In this document: positions 25,801 to 33,366 of the stretch, one piece after another
Numbering within the stretch: position 1 is the stretch's first letter
Layout: each line of letters begins with the position of its first letter
Source of the DNA: an uncultured Spirochaetia bacterium
GTDB lineage: Bacteria; Spirochaetota; Brachyspiria; Brachyspirales; Brachyspiraceae
Direction of reading: 5' to 3'
DNA: 44,635 nucleotides
Assembly (NCBI GenBank): GCA_947038115.1
Contig: CAMQVF010000008.1
Coordinates: 1-44,635, forward strand
Program-made: the position numbers and the translations under genes
Notes under the pieces: generated by a model
Told to the model about the DNA's origin: nothing
Database searches by the model: none
What the model saw: the letters and a program-made list of their open reading frames with translations, nothing else

Positions 25801-25934
25801 GTCTCGCTACAGTTTTTACTCTTATAATTATACCTGTTGTTTATTCAGCTATAAGAAATAAAATACCTCTTAAAGATTATGAGTTAAAAGATGAAGAGAG
25901 TAAATCGGAAGTATTCAAAGGTTCAATGATTTAA
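22809..25934 (+). CDS. RND-family efflux pump (AcrB/HAE type)
   Basis: 1041 aa, twelve membrane segments and two large periplasmic loops. The N-terminus FIDLVVKKPVTVFMM and the loop IWTEYEGAGPEEVESSVT are typical. TM4 carries GMMVDNSIVVLENI, the proton-relay segment with Asp-Asn in place of the Asp-Asp of AcrB, as in many HAE pumps of anaerobes and Gram-negatives. TM10 has GVGVIILVGIVINNGIVLIDYMN. This places it with drug or organic-compound exporters rather than metal pumps. Substrates cannot be read. It ends at a strong terminator and forms one operon with tetR, the channel and the adaptor. Confidence 0.95.
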   Translation: MYSFIDLVVKKPVTVFMMVIAISIMGFISLSRLAIDFLPSLEIPMISIWTEYEGAGPEEVESSVTRIIEGAVSTVGNIKSITSSSSEGASSVRLEFEWGIDLDSITVDVREALDRVISALPDDIDSPIIYKFSTDDIPIMTVSLYGSDNLAALYDLADNTVSGKIEQVPGVARAVLEGGLESQVMVDISLNRLQAYGLSINDIVRILSVENKNVAGGNSYEGIYKYTLRTLGEFESIDDIQNVVISIENSVPIKLRDVANVYEGYDTETSIVRVNGSPAVIMDINKEAGQNTVKVAAQIEEQLENLRLPQGVEYQIVFNSADEVNAAIGNVISVAWQGGLFAMIILLVYLSNFKTVGIIGISIPISIISTFILMYFSDITLNMVSLSGLTLGIGMMVDNSIVVLENIFYYRQTGKGKYTAAVQGTADVALAISASTFTTVAVFAPFLFVEGQTGEMFRDLCLTVVISMLASLFTALTIVPTLSARMISSGEIIFFMKPVTKVTSGFLSKVDNFYTGILKKSMQNKKKVTIISLGIVVAIIAIGVTFIGKEGFPETDEGQFQAYIRMPVGTRMEQTDLFALRMEKDITLALGDKLDRIQTTVMSGGNSHRAGVRVQLIDRDKGREDINVYVEEVRKIVENYPGKTGVYAVSQSMGGGRGGESGNISIEIVGDDLERAQDIANKILATIEPIDGVRSARITREDANPELLIRINRDLASKMGINISTVAAAVETAFAGTDATRMTPKGSGTDIDVFVRLDDKDRLNIEDVERMMIPTPFGMVPLSAIASIEKDFGPTAIDRKDNKRLLKISASTYGRAINDVIVDIQNKIDEEVYIPNDYFINYAGSYEDMQEAAGQLIQALILAIVLVYAIMASQFESLIAPLVISLSLPFGMAGALIALFIGNETLSVYSGVGVIILVGIVINNGIVLIDYMNQLMLGKYGTKMKPDAAAIEAGPRRMRPVMMTSLTTIFGLLPMALGIGSGSEFYKPLALSVLGGLSLATVFTLIIIPVVYSAIRNKIPLKDYELKDEESKSEVFKGSMI

Positions 25935-25943
25935 TAGAATATA

Positions 25944-25988
25944 AAAAAATAAAGCGAATAGGTATAAAAACTTATTCGCTTTTGTTTT
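25944..25988. terminator. Bidirectional terminator between RND pump and MATE genes
   Basis: AAGCGAATAGG (25952-25962) pairs with CTTATTCGCTT (25972-25982 approximately) over 11 bp. It is followed by TTGTTTT on the plus strand, and on the minus strand by TATTTTTTT. Confidence 0.85.
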
Positions 25989-25993
25989 ATAAT

Positions 25994-27370
25994 TTATAGA
26001 TCTTCTTTATTCAATTGTTTTATTCTAACATGATTTTTCCATTTTCCGCTTTTATAATAAATTGTGCCTAAGATAGTTCCACTTATCCAAGATAATGGTA
26101 TCGCCATATAAATGCCATCAGGAGTTTTAAGCCAGTATGTAAAAAGATAAGCTAACGGTATTCGTAAAAAAACTTGCCCAAAAGCACCAATAAGCATAGG
26201 AACAAATGTTGCACCAGCACCTCTTATACCGCCTATAAGTGTGAAGAGATATCCTGTAATTATATAAAAAGGAGCTACTATAAGAAGGTATCTAGTTCCA
26301 ACTGCGATTACTTCAGCATCATTTGTGAATAGTGATAGAATAGGTTTACTGAATATTAAAATTATAATACTAGCTATGGCCGATAATAACGAAGCCATTA
26401 TTAAAGATGACCGCACACCAATTTCAACTCTATCCCATTTATTAGCACCAACATTTTGACCTATAAATGTAGCCAATGTCATTCCAAAATTTTGTGCAAT
26501 GAGTACAGCAAACATTTCAACACGAGCTGCCGCATTAACTCCAGCAATAACAACAAAACCAAATGAGTTTACCAATGATTGAATTGCAAATGCTCCCAAA
26601 GCTAAAAAGCTAGCTTGTATGCCTGAAGGAAGTCCAATTCTTACTATATCTTTAAGCACTCTTAGTCGAAATTTTGAGCTTCTAAAATGTATTCCTATTA
26701 TGGTATGTTTTTTATTTATATAAATTATTCCAAATATAAAAGCCACCGCCTGTGAAATTATGGTAGCTAATGCTAGTCCTTCAACATTCATATGGAATAC
26801 AATTACAAATAATAAATCTAAAAATATATTTAATATTGATGAAATTACAAGTAATATTAGTGGAGTTCTAGTATCGCCGACACCACGAAGAGCAGCAGAA
26901 ACTGCATTATATCCAAATAGTGCTATCATGCCAAATAAAAGTATATGCAAGTAACTAAGAGAATGTTCTAGAATATTTGCTGGAGTTTGTAAAAATAAAT
27001 GCAATGTTTTTGCGAAAACTAAACCTAGCCCAGTAAAAAATAATGATGTAATATATACAAATATCATAAACGTATCGATGACATGTCGTAGTTCGGCAGA
27101 ATTTTTAGCACCAAAGTTTTGAGAAATTAATATACTAGCACCCATAGCTATTCCAAAAAATAGAGCTAGAGAAACTTGTAATATTGGCATGTTCGCACCG
27201 ACTGCCGCTAGTGCTTGTGTGCCTATGAATTTACCTGCAACTATTGCGTCAACCGTGCTATATAATTGTTGTATGATATTGCCAAGAAATAAAGTTGTTA
27301 CAAATCGTAATATTTTTTTCCAAGGCGTACCTTCTGTTAGATCATTTTTAAGCAATGCATCGCTTTTCAT
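25994..27370 (-). CDS. MATE-family multidrug/metabolite antiporter
   Basis: 458 aa, twelve membrane segments. It starts with the MATE-like TEGTPWKKILRFVTTLFLGNIIQQLYSTVDAIVAGKFIG pattern (about residues 12-50) and has the internal repeat of the family (second half from about 240, with GLPSGIQASFLALGAFAIQSLVN). MATE proteins export cationic compounds using Na+ or H+ gradients. It fits the DinF/NorM-like bacterial group. AAAGG lies six bases before the ATG. It is 20 bases downstream of exbD and probably shares its transcript. Confidence 0.93.
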   Translation of the reverse strand: MKSDALLKNDLTEGTPWKKILRFVTTLFLGNIIQQLYSTVDAIVAGKFIGTQALAAVGANMPILQVSLALFFGIAMGASILISQNFGAKNSAELRHVIDTFMIFVYITSLFFTGLGLVFAKTLHLFLQTPANILEHSLSYLHILLFGMIALFGYNAVSAALRGVGDTRTPLILLVISSILNIFLDLLFVIVFHMNVEGLALATIISQAVAFIFGIIYINKKHTIIGIHFRSSKFRLRVLKDIVRIGLPSGIQASFLALGAFAIQSLVNSFGFVVIAGVNAAARVEMFAVLIAQNFGMTLATFIGQNVGANKWDRVEIGVRSSLIMASLLSAIASIIILIFSKPILSLFTNDAEVIAVGTRYLLIVAPFYIITGYLFTLIGGIRGAGATFVPMLIGAFGQVFLRIPLAYLFTYWLKTPDGIYMAIPLSWISGTILGTIYYKSGKWKNHVRIKQLNKEDL

Positions 27371-27390
27371 AAAAAACCTTTCAAAGGAAA

Positions 27391-27798
27391 TTACTTACTG
27401 TCTGTAGCTATGTTTAATTTCGAAAAACCAGCTTCTTTTACATCGTCTATTATACTTATAAGTGTTTTAGTTATTACATCTTCATCAGCCCTAATTTGAA
27501 CCACTTTTTCTAATGCAACTTCATTTTGCGCCAGAATTTTTAATTTAGATGGTATATTTTCAATTTCAACTTTGTCCGTACCTATATAAACACCATCATC
27601 TTTAGAAATTGTAATTATTATAGACTCACTTTTGTCTGAGCCTTCAGAGGTGCTAGACTTTGGCAAATTAATTTTTAATTGTGGGGCATCTATTAAGGTT
27701 GCTCCAAGCATAAAAAATATTAGCAAATTAAAAACAACATCTATCATCGGAGTGAGATCGATACCTTTTTTTAATTCATATTGTCTTTTAAATTTCAT
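27391..27798 (-). CDS. exbD: ExbD/TolR-family proton-channel subunit
   Basis: 135 aa. It has a short cytoplasmic N-terminus, a single membrane segment beginning with the conserved IDLTPMIDVVFNLLIFFML (about 14-32) that includes the essential aspartate of the family, and a periplasmic domain (about 60-135). ExbD pairs with ExbB/TolQ/MotA-type subunits to energise TonB or Tol systems. No such partner is encoded nearby, so the rest of the complex must be elsewhere. The gene overlaps the preceding lipoprotein gene by 11 bases. It may energise the BtuB-like receptor at 1122-3143, an inference from function only. Confidence 0.92.
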   Translation of the reverse strand: MKFKRQYELKKGIDLTPMIDVVFNLLIFFMLGATLIDAPQLKINLPKSSTSEGSDKSESIIITISKDDGVYIGTDKVEIENIPSKLKILAQNEVALEKVVQIRADEDVITKTLISIIDDVKEAGFSKLNIATDSK

Positions 27799-28321
27799 CA
27801 GAAATTCTTGCCGATTTAATTATTTTATTTATAGTTTTTTCAGCGGATTTACTGCTTGAATTATATATGCTCATTATCTGTATTAAGTCTTCACCTAATA
27901 ATGCTAGAAATTTACCCTTTGTTTTATTAGGCCCGTAATAAAATTCTGTTTCTACAATGTACCCCTCGATATCACCTATTGTAATTTGTTTTTTTGATAT
28001 AAGTTTAAAGTTTTTTGTAGTTTTGCTTTTTTCTAAATCTTTAATCATTCCATCAACTACCGAGTCGATAGTAACAGTTTTCCTGTATGACTTTTTATAT
28101 CTTGATCTTAATACACTAAAAAGTGCTTCAGTATTCTCTTCTCCATAAGATTCATAAAATTGCATGACATTAAGTACATTTTTTGGCAACTCAATAAAGT
28201 TTGGCTTAAATGTATCGGGTATGTCAATAGTTACATTTCCGAGTGTAAGTTCAACATAATTCTTTGAGCATGAAGTTAGAAACAATACTGCGAGTAGCAA
28301 TATAGCTATATGTTTTTTCAT
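27788..28321 (-). CDS. Small lipoprotein encoded with exbD
   Basis: 177 aa, family not recognised with certainty. A lipoprotein signal ends in lipobox LTSC (about residue 18). The mature part alternates short beta strands and helices: VTIDIPDTFKP, a helical middle with SVVDGMIKDLEKSKTTKNF, and IGDIEGYIVETEFYYG followed by FLALLGEDLIQIMSIYN. This resembles DcrB/PsbP-like small envelope lipoproteins. It is first in the operon with exbD and MATE, and its 3' end overlaps exbD, so it could be an accessory of the ExbD complex. That role is inferred. Confidence 0.8.
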   Translation of the reverse strand: MKKHIAILLLAVLFLTSCSKNYVELTLGNVTIDIPDTFKPNFIELPKNVLNVMQFYESYGEENTEALFSVLRSRYKKSYRKTVTIDSVVDGMIKDLEKSKTTKNFKLISKKQITIGDIEGYIVETEFYYGPNKTKGKFLALLGEDLIQIMSIYNSSSKSAEKTINKIIKSARISDEI

Positions 28322-28356
28322 AATAGTACCTAATTTTATATAAAACGATTGTTCAT

Positions 28357-28384
28357 ATTATATATATTGTATGAAATATATCAA
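28357..28384 (-). promoter_or_regulatory. Promoter of the lipoprotein-exbD-MATE operon
   Basis: On the minus strand TTGATA (28384-28379), 16-base spacer, TATAAT (28362-28357). Confidence 0.6.
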
Positions 28385-28471
28385 GGGATGTATTATTATA
28401 ATCAAACTATTTATTTTTTTAATAAGAATATATTTAAGAGATTAAGATTACTATTAAATTCCTTTTTAATA

Positions 28472-28499
28472 TTGATTTATTTTGTTTATTATATATAAT
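28472..28499 (+). promoter_or_regulatory. Promoter of the leucine-rich-repeat gene
   Basis: TTGATT (28472-28477), 16-base spacer, TATAAT (28494-28499). AAGGA precedes the ATG at 28548. Confidence 0.6.
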
Positions 28500-28547
28500 C
28501 ATTTAACAATAAGCATTGTTTTTTATAAACTTTAAGGATTAATTTGC

Positions 28548-29495
28548 ATGAAGAATATAAGAGTATCAAATTTAAGCGCAGACGAAATTCTTGAATTAGC
28601 AGAGTTGCAAGAAGATTTAATACTGAGTATTAATACTAATGGAATATCAACAGAAAATGCTAAAGCATTAAATACTATTCTTAAAAGTAATTTATTTCAA
28701 GTCGATTTGTCAACGGATAATTATAACAGTTCTAATGATAATTTATGCGGTCTTGAGATAATAAAATATATACCAAATGTTAAAAGACTACGAATGCAAG
28801 GTAGTATGAGATGTCCAATTGAATCTTTAGATATGCTTTCAGAGATAGAAGACTTAGAGGACATAGATATATATGGCGAGATGTCTAGGGCATTATTATT
28901 AGACCCATTAAGAACATCTTTAAGTCTAGAGAAAATTTCACTAGAAGTAGGTTTGTCTTTAAGGCAGCAAACATTTATAGAGTCTTCTTGTAGTTGCCTA
29001 AATACTCTGCAAGTAGCAGACTTTAATGCTAGGTCATTTAATAAGAACTTGTCAATTAAAACACTCAAAATTACATCTAACATAATGGGGCTTGATTCAA
29101 TGTATAGAGCATTGCCTACATTAGAATCTCTTTATCTAAAAAAATGTTCTAATACTTCAGGGTATTCATCAATAAAAGATATTCGTACACTAAAAAAGAT
29201 TGTACTTGAAAATATTGCTAACATCGATGAAATCCCCGGTTTGCATTTAATGAATGATTTAGAAACTTTATATCTTTATAATTTACCTAAAATTAATGAC
29301 TTAAAACCTTTATTACTTGCTAAAAATCTTAAAAATTTAATATTGTCAGACGTTGGAACATTTAGCAGTGAAGACTTTAATATTTTAGAAAAGATAGAAA
29401 CACTAGAAAATGTCGGACTATATTTTAAAAATACTAGAGAAAGTAGCCAAGCTATTAAGTTTATCAAACAAAACAAATGGAATTTAATAAGTTAA
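28548..29495 (+). CDS. Leucine-rich-repeat protein, cytoplasmic
   Basis: 315 aa, no signal peptide or membrane segment. After an N-terminal helical part (about 1-55) there are irregular leucine-rich repeats of about 22-25 residues to the C-terminus, for example VKRLRMQGSMRC, LEDIDIYGEM, LESLYLKKCSN, LKKIVLENIAN, LETLYLYNLPKI and LKNLILSDVG. Such solenoids bind other proteins; no catalytic domain is fused. It is monocistronic with its own promoter and converges on kdsD with a 5-base gap. Partner and process are unknown. Confidence 0.82.
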   Translation: MKNIRVSNLSADEILELAELQEDLILSINTNGISTENAKALNTILKSNLFQVDLSTDNYNSSNDNLCGLEIIKYIPNVKRLRMQGSMRCPIESLDMLSEIEDLEDIDIYGEMSRALLLDPLRTSLSLEKISLEVGLSLRQQTFIESSCSCLNTLQVADFNARSFNKNLSIKTLKITSNIMGLDSMYRALPTLESLYLKKCSNTSGYSSIKDIRTLKKIVLENIANIDEIPGLHLMNDLETLYLYNLPKINDLKPLLLAKNLKNLILSDVGTFSSEDFNILEKIETLENVGLYFKNTRESSQAIKFIKQNKWNLIS

Positions 29496-29500
29496 TATTT

Positions 29501-30463
29501 TTATAAAGCTTTAAATTTCAAGATATCATGTATATGTAAAACACCGATAGGAACATCACCACTTTCAGATTTTTCCACAACGACAAGGGCTGTAACTTTT
29601 CCTTCCATTATTGATATTGCCTCACCGATGAGAGTATCTTTAGTTATAGTTAATGGCTTTTTATTCATTACATCTTTCGCAAGCATTTTCAAAACATCAG
29701 TATTAGATTCAATTAGAAGTCGCTTCAAATCACCATCGACAATTAAACCTTGTAAAATATTATTTTCAACAACTATAGCCATCCCAAGTTTATGCTCTAT
29801 TATATTAAATAATACATCATGTAAATTATCGTTTGATGAAACAGTTGGCAGATTATCCTTATGCATTATACGGTCAACTTTTGCTAATTGTTTTCCCAAA
29901 CTACCAGCAGGATGATATACAGCAAAGTCTTCTTTTCTAAATCCTCTTCTATCCATTAACCCAGTAGCTAATGCATCCGAGAGTGCTATTGATGCAGTTG
30001 TACTTACAGTTGGTGCTAAGTTTAATGGGCATGCTTCTTCAATCATATGAAGTGATAAAACGAATTCAGCGTTTTTTGCTAAGGTCGATTTTTCATCGGC
30101 AGTGATAGCAATGTAATTTATATGTTGCCTGCAAAGCCAGCTAACTATTTCTATAATTTCTCTCGATTCTCCACCTTTAGAATATAAAATTACATAATCA
30201 TCTTTTGTAATCATTCCAAAATCACCATGCACACAATCGGTTGGATCGACAAAAAAACTAGGAGTTCCAGTTGATGCAAAAGTAGATGCTGCTTTTCTTG
30301 CGATATGTCCACTTTTTCCAACGCCACTAGTAATGATGCGTCCTTTTGTATTATATAAAACTTCAACAGCATTAACAAATGTAGAATCTAAATTGTCTGC
30401 TATTGTTTTAAGATTTTCACTTTCTAAAATTAAAGTTTCTTTGCCTCTTTTTAAGATGTTCAT
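29501..30463 (-). CDS. kdsD: D-arabinose 5-phosphate isomerase (KdsD/KpsF/GutQ family)
   Basis: 320 aa, matching the E. coli enzyme (328 aa). It interconverts ribulose 5-phosphate and arabinose 5-phosphate, the first step toward Kdo of lipopolysaccharide. An N-terminal SIS domain (GKSGHIARKAASTFASTGTPS at about 49-69, split; CPLNLAPTVSTTAS further on) is followed by two CBS domains (about 200-320). I chose ATG at 30463, which has GGAG nine bases upstream and matches the family N-terminus; the longer frame begins upstream of the ribosome binding site. Its presence implies a Kdo-containing surface glycolipid or capsule. Confidence 0.93.
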   Translation of the reverse strand: MNILKRGKETLILESENLKTIADNLDSTFVNAVEVLYNTKGRIITSGVGKSGHIARKAASTFASTGTPSFFVDPTDCVHGDFGMITKDDYVILYSKGGESREIIEIVSWLCRQHINYIAITADEKSTLAKNAEFVLSLHMIEEACPLNLAPTVSTTASIALSDALATGLMDRRGFRKEDFAVYHPAGSLGKQLAKVDRIMHKDNLPTVSSNDNLHDVLFNIIEHKLGMAIVVENNILQGLIVDGDLKRLLIESNTDVLKMLAKDVMNKKPLTITKDTLIGEAISIMEGKVTALVVVEKSESGDVPIGVLHIHDILKFKAL

Positions 30464-30487
30464 AAGACTGTACTCCTCAAACACGAT

Positions 30488-30514
30488 ATTATAATATAAA
30501 GGAATATTTTGCAA
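30488..30514 (-). promoter_or_regulatory. Promoter of kdsD
   Basis: On the minus strand TTGCAA (30514-30509), 15-base spacer, TATAAT (30493-30488). The start would lie just before the GGAG of the chosen start codon. Confidence 0.5.
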
Positions 30515-30597
30515 TAAGCTTTATTTATACTAGAATAAAGATATATTGATAAAGTTAAATACTAGACTTTTTTTGAAAAAAATATAATATATGAAGT

Positions 30598-31620
30598 ATG
30601 ATTGGAAAAATATTAATTGTAGAACATAAAGAAGATTTATTAAATAGAATTACCTCAATTCTTAGAGCCAAAGGTTTTAATGTTCAATCATTATTACTAA
30701 AGGCTCAATTAATATCTATGGTAATTGAAAATAATATAGACGTTATTTTAATAGATGCTGATATTAACCAAGGGAATGGTTTAGAGCTGGTTCGTATGCT
30801 TAAAAACGATGAGAGAACAGCGACTATACCTATAGTCTTATTATCCACTCCATACAAAAAATCAGAGTATATCTATGAGGCTATAGATGCTGGCATTGAT
30901 GGGCTTTTACTTATACCATTTGAAGAAGTAGACTTGATAGTTAAAATTAATTCAGCTATGAAAATAAAAAAATTAATTGTTAATTTAGATGAATTTGAAA
31001 TAGAAAAAGAAAATTTAAAAACTCAAATAAAAGATATTTCTGAAGAAAGCTTAAAATTTTCTAATAGTCTTAATGAGTTAAACAAAAAATATGAACAATC
31101 TCTTGAAATTGATGAGAGAATGGGAATTCTTAATAAAAAAGGACTTTATAGTCAATTGGAAAGGTCTGTCCATGAGTATGTGAGACATGGGGAATCGATG
31201 ATTTTAGCATGTTTTTCTATAGACTATTTGGAGAAACTAAAAAATGAATTTGGTCGTGATATTGCTAATTCTATTGAAGAGCAGTTTGTAGAAACATTGA
31301 AAACAGTTATTCGTAAAGAAGACTTGATAGCTACTCTGAGAGAAAATGAAATTGTAGTGGCTTTTAAAAGAATGAGAGAAGATATACTTGAAGAGAAAGT
31401 TGATGAAATAAAAAGATTGGTATCGAAGCAAGAGATAATTGATAATGGAATAGTTATTAAATTTTCAATTACTTCAGGTATCGTTTTAATAAGATATAAA
31501 TCGACATATGCCATACAGGGAATAGAAAATGAGATTTTAGCTGTAGAAATAGCTTTAAATAATGCGAGGAGACGTGGGGCTGGTTCAGTATTCTTGCATC
31601 CTACGATAGTTAGATCGTAA
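30598..31620 (+). CDS. Receiver plus degenerate GGDEF-domain protein
   Basis: 340 aa. Residues about 1-120 form a response-regulator receiver: ILIVEHKEDL, phosphoacceptor aspartate in VILIDADI (about 53), LLST, but the conserved lysine of the KPF motif is isoleucine (LLLIPFEE). A coiled coil follows (about 125-175), then a GGDEF-fold domain from about 178 (MGILNKKGLYSQLER). The active-site motif reads RENEI instead of GGDEF, so cyclase activity is unlikely. RKED, five residues before it, keeps the RxxD spacing of the inhibitory c-di-GMP site. It may therefore act as a c-di-GMP-binding receptor. The ATG at 30598 has no good ribosome binding site and lies 10 bases after a TATAAT (30583-30588). 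Confidence 0.85.
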   Translation: MIGKILIVEHKEDLLNRITSILRAKGFNVQSLLLKAQLISMVIENNIDVILIDADINQGNGLELVRMLKNDERTATIPIVLLSTPYKKSEYIYEAIDAGIDGLLLIPFEEVDLIVKINSAMKIKKLIVNLDEFEIEKENLKTQIKDISEESLKFSNSLNELNKKYEQSLEIDERMGILNKKGLYSQLERSVHEYVRHGESMILACFSIDYLEKLKNEFGRDIANSIEEQFVETLKTVIRKEDLIATLRENEIVVAFKRMREDILEEKVDEIKRLVSKQEIIDNGIVIKFSITSGIVLIRYKSTYAIQGIENEILAVEIALNNARRRGAGSVFLHPTIVRS

Positions 31621-31652
31621 GAATTAAGTAAGAAATATAGAGGTATATTATT

Positions 31653-32237
31653 ATGGTTTTAAATTTAAATGATGAAAACTTTGAATTGGCAGTACAAAAA
31701 GCAGCCGAAGTAATCAATGCTGGTGGGGTAGTAATTGCTCCGACTGATACTGTATATGGTATGCTTGCCGATGCATTTAATATGACAGCTATAAATAAAA
31801 TATATAAAATAAAAGAAAGAGAAAAAGATAAACCATTATTAATACTCATAAAAGATCAAAAATATTGTAATTTTTTTAGTAAAATGAAATTACCTGAAAA
31901 GATATTAAAGCATGTGCCCGGAGAAGTTACATTCATAATGCCTTTAGATCAACTTCTTACAAAAGAACTTAAATATTTGAAAGATACTGTAGCGTTAAGA
32001 ATTCCTGATAATAATTTTATTAATGATATTTTAAGTAAAACTCCACCAATAGTTGCTCCTTCTGCTAACCCAACCGATTATGGTGTTATATTAGACGGTG
32101 ATGAGATTGTTAAAATGTATGAAAATAAAGTTGATCTCATTATAAATGCTGGAATGTTGCAAGAAAAAAAGGCTTCTACATTATTTAGTTGTATTGAAGA
32201 TAAAGTTTTGAGGCAAGGAAGTATTGTAATAGAGTAG
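31653..32237 (+). CDS. tsaC: Sua5/YciO/YrdC-family threonylcarbamoyl-AMP synthase
   Basis: 194 aa, single-domain TsaC/YrdC type without the Sua5 C-terminal extension. It makes threonylcarbamoyl-AMP from threonine, bicarbonate and ATP for the t6A37 modification of ANN-decoding tRNAs. Motifs: GGVVIAPTDTVYGMLADA (about 23-40), KIYKIKEREKDKPLLILI (about 47-64), VALRIPDN and PIVAPSANPTDYG. It lies 32 bases after the receiver/GGDEF gene with AGAGG before the ATG. The close relative YciO, of less certain function, cannot be excluded. Confidence 0.87.
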   Translation: MVLNLNDENFELAVQKAAEVINAGGVVIAPTDTVYGMLADAFNMTAINKIYKIKEREKDKPLLILIKDQKYCNFFSKMKLPEKILKHVPGEVTFIMPLDQLLTKELKYLKDTVALRIPDNNFINDILSKTPPIVAPSANPTDYGVILDGDEIVKMYENKVDLIINAGMLQEKKASTLFSCIEDKVLRQGSIVIE

Positions 32238-32240
32238 CGT

Positions 32241-32570
32241 TTATATTTTTAGGTTTTGTTTTTTTGATATAATTTTAATAAGAAATTTAAGTTCATATTG
32301 TGAGTAATAATCTTTAATCATGTCGACACCTCTTCTGTTAAAAAAAGAAAAATATTTATAAGTTTGTAATGTTTTAATTAAACTATGGAAATGATTTTCG
32401 TCAAGTTTGAATGCATTTGAAACTTCAGTGAGAGAATATAATTTATCTTCGTTAAAGTATTTATCGAAAAATATTTTAGATTTTTTTTTAAGTTTTATAT
32501 TTTGGACAATTTTATAAATTATATAAATTAAAAATAGTGATAAAATGAAAAATGAAAAAATAATATTCAT
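32241..32570 (-). CDS. Small membrane-anchored hypothetical protein
   Basis: 109 aa, not recognised. It has one N-terminal membrane segment (FSFFILSLFLIYIIYKIV, about 5-22), then a positively charged patch and a helical domain (about 35-100) whose spacing (YSLTEVSNAFKLDENHFHSLIKTL) suggests a helix-turn-helix-like fold. It follows the cheX-like gene by 16 bases with no visible ribosome binding site, so translation may be coupled. It converges with tsaC. Confidence 0.6.
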   Translation of the reverse strand: MNIIFSFFILSLFLIYIIYKIVQNIKLKKKSKIFFDKYFNEDKLYSLTEVSNAFKLDENHFHSLIKTLQTYKYFSFFNRRGVDMIKDYYSQYELKFLIKIISKKQNLKI

Positions 32571-32586
32571 GCTAGTAAATAATATT

Positions 32587-33054
32587 TTAAGAGTTGAATA
32601 GTATTATATGTAGATGAATATTTCCGTAGTCTGTATCGTAGCATATTGATAAAATTTTATCTTCATTTTTTTCAAACATAAATAAATTTTCACTTATAAG
32701 TATTGCGGGAGTTGTCATATTTAGGTCGATATGTTCTCTTGATAAAATATTGATAGCACTTCCAGATATTAAATTTGTAACTTCTTTAATTGTCGCTATA
32801 TAAATGTCGTCAAGAGTATCGATTGTTTCATTGTTTAGTTCAGATGCAACTTTAAATGAAGTTTCTTTCTTCATATTAAGTATAATTCTACCGTTTAGAG
32901 TTCCAGTAATTCCTAAAAATGCGATGACTCCACCTATATGGTTAATATTTTCAAATACTCTAATCTTTCCACTTCTCACTTTAATATGGCATGATTTTGT
33001 TAATATGGAAACAGCACTTTTACTAAAGGCATTTATAACATCTAGGTCGAACAT
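32587..33054 (-). CDS. cheX: CheX/CheC-like chemotaxis phosphatase
   Basis: 155 aa, a common CheX length. CheX removes phosphate from CheY-P in spirochaetes and other bacteria. The family's catalytic Glu/Asn pair appears in ATIKEVTNLISGSAINILS (about residues 86-104: E..N with the following G.A). The first half has the paired VRSGKIRVFENINHIGGVIAFLG strands. Residues at the other end of the helix pair are less conserved, so partner specificity is uncertain. The next gene on the strand is a small membrane protein. No flagellar or che genes are near. Confidence 0.78.
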   Translation of the reverse strand: MFDLDVINAFSKSAVSILTKSCHIKVRSGKIRVFENINHIGGVIAFLGITGTLNGRIILNMKKETSFKVASELNNETIDTLDDIYIATIKEVTNLISGSAINILSREHIDLNMTTPAILISENLFMFEKNEDKILSICYDTDYGNIHLHIILFNS

Positions 33055-33172
33055 ACTTGAACTCTTTAAAATTATTTTATATTTTACACTACATTAAAAG
33101 CATTTTTTTTCAAGCAAAAAATTTATTTTTATTGAAGAACTTAAGTAATCTTTATATTTAAAATAAAAGTGC

Positions 33173-33201
33173 TTGCAATTATTTATATATTATAGTATTA
33201 T
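33173..33201 (+). promoter_or_regulatory. Promoter of tRNA-Gln and downstream genes
   Basis: TTGCAA (33173-33178), 17-base spacer, TATTAT (33196-33201). Transcription would start near 33208, 47 bases before the tRNA. The next genes (prs, rplY, pth) follow with no terminator. Confidence 0.5.
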
Positions 33202-33254
33202 TGTCTATCGATAAGTATTGATATTATTAGTGTCAGTACTGTTTGTTATTTTAT

Positions 33255-33326
33255 TGGGGTGTCGTCAAGCGGTAAGACAGTTGCTTTTGGTGCAATCACT
33301 CGGGGGTTCGAATCCTCCCACCCCAA
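33255..33326 (+). tRNA. tRNA-Gln (anticodon UUG)
   Basis: 72 nt cloverleaf. The acceptor TGGGGTG pairs with CACCCCA. The D-arm is GTC-AAGCGGTAA-GAC. Anticodon stem GTTGC/GCAAT holds the loop TTTTGGT, giving anticodon TTG. The T-arm is GGGGG-TTCGAAT-CCTCC, and the discriminator is A. CCA is not encoded. The sequence parallels the E. coli tRNA-Gln start TGGGGTATCG.CAAGCGG. Confidence 0.97.
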
Positions 33327-33366
33327 CTTGTTTTTAGATTTAATTTATTATGGATGTCAACAAGAA

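Noticed and set aside
33259-33366. Open frame extending prs upstream through the tRNA-Gln gene
   Set aside because: The first 36 codons translate the tRNA and its spacer; the ATG at 33367 gives the normal family length and N-terminus.
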